From NCBI GenBank assembly GCA_964471535.1, contig CAYYHA010000007.1, positions 1 to 45,823 of the forward strand: DNA of 45,823 nt. The letters run 5' to 3'. The notes under the pieces were generated by a model, which did not search any database, had not been told where the DNA came from, and was given only the letters and a program-made list of their open reading frames with translations. The position numbers were made by a program, and so were the translations under genes. How positions within the stretch are numbered: the stretch's first letter is position 1; every line of letters begins with the position of its first letter. Positions 43,867-45,823 of the stretch are shown here, one piece after another. This stretch comes from CAYYHA01 sp964471535 (lineage in GTDB: Bacteria; Myxococcota; Myxococcia; SLRQ01).

Positions 43867-44265
43867 CTAGACGGCGTCGTCGCCGGGCGACGCGGCCCCG
43901 TCGAGGCCGAGGTGCCGCTTGACTGCGTCGGCGAGGTCCTGAGGCGAGAAGGGTTTGACCAGATACTCGTCTGCCCCCTGGCGCTGGCCCCAGAAGATGT
44001 CTGCGTCCTGGTCCTTGGAGGTCACGATGAGGATTGGCATCGTGGCGAAGGCGGGATCGGCCTTGAGCTCCCGGCACAGCGCGAAGCCATTCTTTCCGGG
44101 CATCACCACGTCCAAGACGAGGAGATCGGGCCTTGCCTCGTGGATGATCCGCTCCGCCTCGTCGCCGTCGCCAGCGAGGAGCACCTCCACCGGAAGGCGG
44201 GCGAGGGCGCGCTGGAAGAGCCGGCGCTCAGTCGGAGAATCGTCGGCGATGAGGACCTTGGGCAC
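43867..44265 (-). CDS. single-domain response regulator (PilG/CheY-like)
   Basis: A 132-residue receiver with no output domain: acidic pair in LIADDS, phosphoacceptor Asp in LLVLDVVMPGKNG, Thr/Ser in ILIVTSKD and Lys in YLVKPFSP. It heads the chemosensory operon and is the likely phosphate acceptor for the hybrid kinase. I start at GTG 44265 (VPKVLIADDS) because GCAGGA ends nine bases before it, whereas the in-frame ATG 44274 directly abuts that Shine-Dalgarno. Minus-strand TAGTGT (44285-44290) is 19 bases upstream of the GTG, in line with leadered genes here. The ATG would add three residues and remains possible. Confidence 0.9.
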   Translation of the reverse strand: MPKVLIADDSPTERRLFQRALARLPVEVLLAGDGDEAERIIHEARPDLLVLDVVMPGKNGFALCRELKADPAFATMPILIVTSKDQDADIFWGQRQGADEYLVKPFSPQDLADAVKRHLGLDGAASPGDDAV

Positions 44266-44284
44266 GGTGGCCATTCCTGCGGAA

Positions 44285-44290
44285 ACACTA
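44285..44290 (-). promoter_or_regulatory. -10-like TAGTGT for the chemosensory operon
   Basis: TAGTGT on the minus strand lies 19 bases before GTG 44265, with the Shine-Dalgarno GCAGGA between. This would put the ribosome-binding site almost at the 5' end of the mRNA. Confidence 0.35.
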
Positions 44291-44323
44291 CCACTTTGGT
44301 GCCGGCGTTGCGATAACTGGCCC

Positions 44324-44860
44324 GTGCTCGCCCTGTGCATCGCGGGTGCCTTCGTCTGTTTTCTGGCGGCGGCAGGGGCGGCCTTCCTGCCGGCGCCCTG
44401 GTGGCAGCGCGCACTGCACGCCTTCCTCGTCGCCGCTGGCGCGGAGAGCCTCCTCGTGGTCGCTTGGGTGCTCGGGCGCCGGACAGGGCGCACGTCTGTC
44501 GTAGGCGGTGCGGCGGCCGGGCTCATGGTGGGCACGAGTCTCGTCTGCGGAGCCGGGCCCGGTCGCATCCCCGCGGGCGGGCCCATCTCCATCGACCTGC
44601 CGGCGTGGGTGCTCGCCGATTTCGGCCTGGCCGGTGCGCTGGGCCTCCTCGGCTTTGGCATTGTCCTAGCGCGCGGGGGCGGGCCCGTGGGCCTCGTGGG
44701 GGTGGCCGCGGTCGTGGCGGGGATTCTGTCGGTGCAGCCCGCACTTCGGTCACTGGGATTGCCCACGGTGGGCGCCGTGGGGCTCGTGGTCGCAACCTTG
44801 GCGCTCCTCGCGGTGGGCCGCTTCCTCCGCCGTCCGCAGGAAGGCGAGGGCGGGGAGTGA
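44324..44860 (+). CDS. small integral membrane protein of unknown function
   Basis: A 178-residue hydrophobic protein with about five to six membrane segments (for example LALCIAGAFVCFLAAAGAAF, ALHAFLVAAGAESLLVVAWVL and GLVVATLALLAVGRFL). It has very few charged residues except an Arg/Glu-rich C-tail (RRPQEGEGGE). No family is recognised. GTG 44324 is the first start after the divergent response-regulator promoter; the Shine-Dalgarno is weak, with only an ATAACT-like element just upstream. A transporter or membrane-anchor role cannot be told apart. Confidence 0.6.
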   Translation: MLALCIAGAFVCFLAAAGAAFLPAPWWQRALHAFLVAAGAESLLVVAWVLGRRTGRTSVVGGAAAGLMVGTSLVCGAGPGRIPAGGPISIDLPAWVLADFGLAGALGLLGFGIVLARGGGPVGLVGVAAVVAGILSVQPALRSLGLPTVGAVGLVVATLALLAVGRFLRRPQEGEGGE

Positions 44861-44942
44861 CACGCCATGCGCGCTGGTCGCCCCTGCCGGCAAGCTGCGG
44901 CCAAAGCATGAGCGGGGCGCGCGTGGAGGTGCAGGCGCCAGC

Positions 44943-45716
44943 TCAGGCGCGGACGAGGGGCTCGAGCTCGCGCCCGGTCACCAAGACCTCGCCGTCACCC
45001 ATCGGTGTCCACGCCTCCGGCGCCTCAGGGTGGCTCGAGACCACGAGCGCCTTCAGGTGCTCCGCACCGGCCTCGGCGCCCTCGAGGACGGTCCAGTAGA
45101 GGGGCAGATCCCCCTTGCGTGCGGCGAGGAGGTAGCGACCGTTGGTCGCGACCAGGTTCAGCGTGGACCGGCCGCCGCCCCCGACCTCGGCGGCCAGCGC
45201 CTCGATCGTCTGCAGGGTGTCGTGGGCCGCGTTGGCGAGTGTCTCCAGCCGGACGGTGGTCGCGTCGAGAATCCCTCGGAGTTTCATCTGGGCGAGGAGC
45301 AGCGCGAAGAGGTGCTCACTGTCCGTCTGACCCCGCACGGCACGCTGCAGAAAAGGGGGAAGCTGGTCGAGCAGTGCGGGCCGGAGGTCGCCGAAGCGCG
45401 CCACCTCACCGTAGTGGGCGAAGATCCAGCGCTTGAAGCGATAGGGCGGCGCGTTCTCGTCCTTGTAGGTGCCGCGCGACTGCCGCCGCACCTGCAGGAC
45501 GATCGCTGGGGAGACGACACCTTCGAGGAGCGATAGGGGCCGCCGCGCCGCCTCGCTGCTTCCCGGTCGCTTTCGCAGCAAGGCGTGGTTGTTCTCCACA
45601 TACCCCGCCCCCACCGCATCCGGCGGTTCTGCGAGGTCGAAGCGCAGGCGCGGCTCGAGGCGTGAGAGGGTCTGACCGAGCAGGCTCGCATCGTTTTGGA
45701 GCAGCGCAAGCAGCAT
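44943..45716 (-). CDS. class II glutamine-amidotransferase-like protein lacking catalytic Cys
   Basis: A 257-residue protein resembling YafJ/EgtC-type Ntn glutamine amidotransferases. It keeps DAVGAGYVENNHALL (compare DGWGxxYY in active relatives), an FAHYGEV in place of the usual HNG, and GQTDSEHLFALLLAQM with the Gln-binding TDSE. It lacks two things: the N-terminal Met-Cys that supplies the nucleophile, and the Asn of HNG (Tyr here) that forms the oxyanion hole. Upstream of ATG 45716 the frame stays open for 21 codons (to a TGA at 45780-45782) with no ATG, GTG or TTG. TACGAT lies six bases before the ATG, supporting that start. It is either a non-catalytic relative or a gene with a damaged 5' end. 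Confidence 0.72.
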   Translation of the reverse strand: MLLALLQNDASLLGQTLSRLEPRLRFDLAEPPDAVGAGYVENNHALLRKRPGSSEAARRPLSLLEGVVSPAIVLQVRRQSRGTYKDENAPPYRFKRWIFAHYGEVARFGDLRPALLDQLPPFLQRAVRGQTDSEHLFALLLAQMKLRGILDATTVRLETLANAAHDTLQTIEALAAEVGGGGRSTLNLVATNGRYLLAARKGDLPLYWTVLEGAEAGAEHLKALVVSSHPEAPEAWTPMGDGEVLVTGRELEPLVRA

Positions 45717-45823
45717 AGAGGGATCGTAGACCCTGGAGCGCGTGGCGACAACGTGGCGGGCAGGGCGTCTGACCGTCCATCACTTTTGATCGAGTGATTT
45801 CGATCGGTTGGGGGCCAAGCGCT
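45717..45823. other. 107-base right-edge segment upstream of the amidotransferase-like gene
   Basis: This contains minus-strand TACGAT (45723-45728) and 21 codons in frame with the downstream gene that look like family sequence (VATRSRVYDPS) but have no start codon. Another frame begins at GTG 45783 (MMDGQTPC...), but it does not continue into a recognisable protein. The last 43 bases are more AT-rich and may contain promoter elements. Confidence 0.35.

Noticed and set aside
43955..44323. Plus-strand frame extending the small membrane protein upstream across the response-regulator gene
   Set aside because: The upstream 123 codons are an antisense shadow of the receiver gene; hydrophobic, membrane-like sequence begins only at GTG 44324.

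Overview
The window is very GC-rich (roughly 70% by eye), densely coding and carries no insertion sequence, phage gene, CRISPR array, rRNA or tRNA that I can recognise. Its gene content suggests a free-living deltaproteobacterial or Myxococcota-type bacterium: many lipoproteins, Cys-rich GxCGxxC repeat proteins, PKD-domain surface lipoproteins, an NtrC-type regulator, a CHASE2 adenylate cyclase, a Chp-type chemosensory operon and a CPBP protease. The organism call is inference from gene families only. I count 32 protein genes, one of them cut by the left edge.

Layout. 1-2783: an edge-truncated minus-strand gene diverges from a NarL-type sensor kinase/response regulator pair. 2862-6605: smc on the minus strand, followed by a 509-base non-coding gap, a MATE transporter and a DEDDh exonuclease. 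9223-12349, minus: an NtrC-type sigma-54 activator, then two exported proteins of unknown function. 12435-14520: a small membrane-anchored protein facing a membrane-anchored TPR protein. 14616-19074, minus: hydantoinase/oxoprolinase subunits HyuA and HyuB, translationally coupled to an alkaline-phosphatase-superfamily metalloenzyme. 19100-21506: a lipoprotein with a BamE-like motif, a coiled-coil protein and another lipoprotein. 21588-26637: a CHASE2/class III cyclase, an SH3 protein, an M48 lipoprotein protease and a DjlA-like co-chaperone, which look like envelope signalling and quality control. 26691-34812: three large lipoproteins that share domain architecture. 34914-37785: a CPBP intramembrane protease diverging from speA. 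37767-44265, minus: response regulator, CheW, PilJ-like MCP and ChpA-like hybrid kinase in one coupled operon. 44324-45716: a small membrane protein and a degenerate class II glutamine-amidotransferase-like protein.

The most striking signal is regulatory. A TAnnnT hexamer (typically TAGGCT, TAGACT or TAGGAT) sits 6-9 bases before the start codon of about twelve genes, most of which lack a clear Shine-Dalgarno. That is where a -10 box would lie if the mRNA began at the start codon. In at least three genes that do have a Shine-Dalgarno, the same hexamer sits 20-24 bases upstream. I read this as widespread leaderless or near-leaderless transcription. It also helps choose start codons and promoters across the window.
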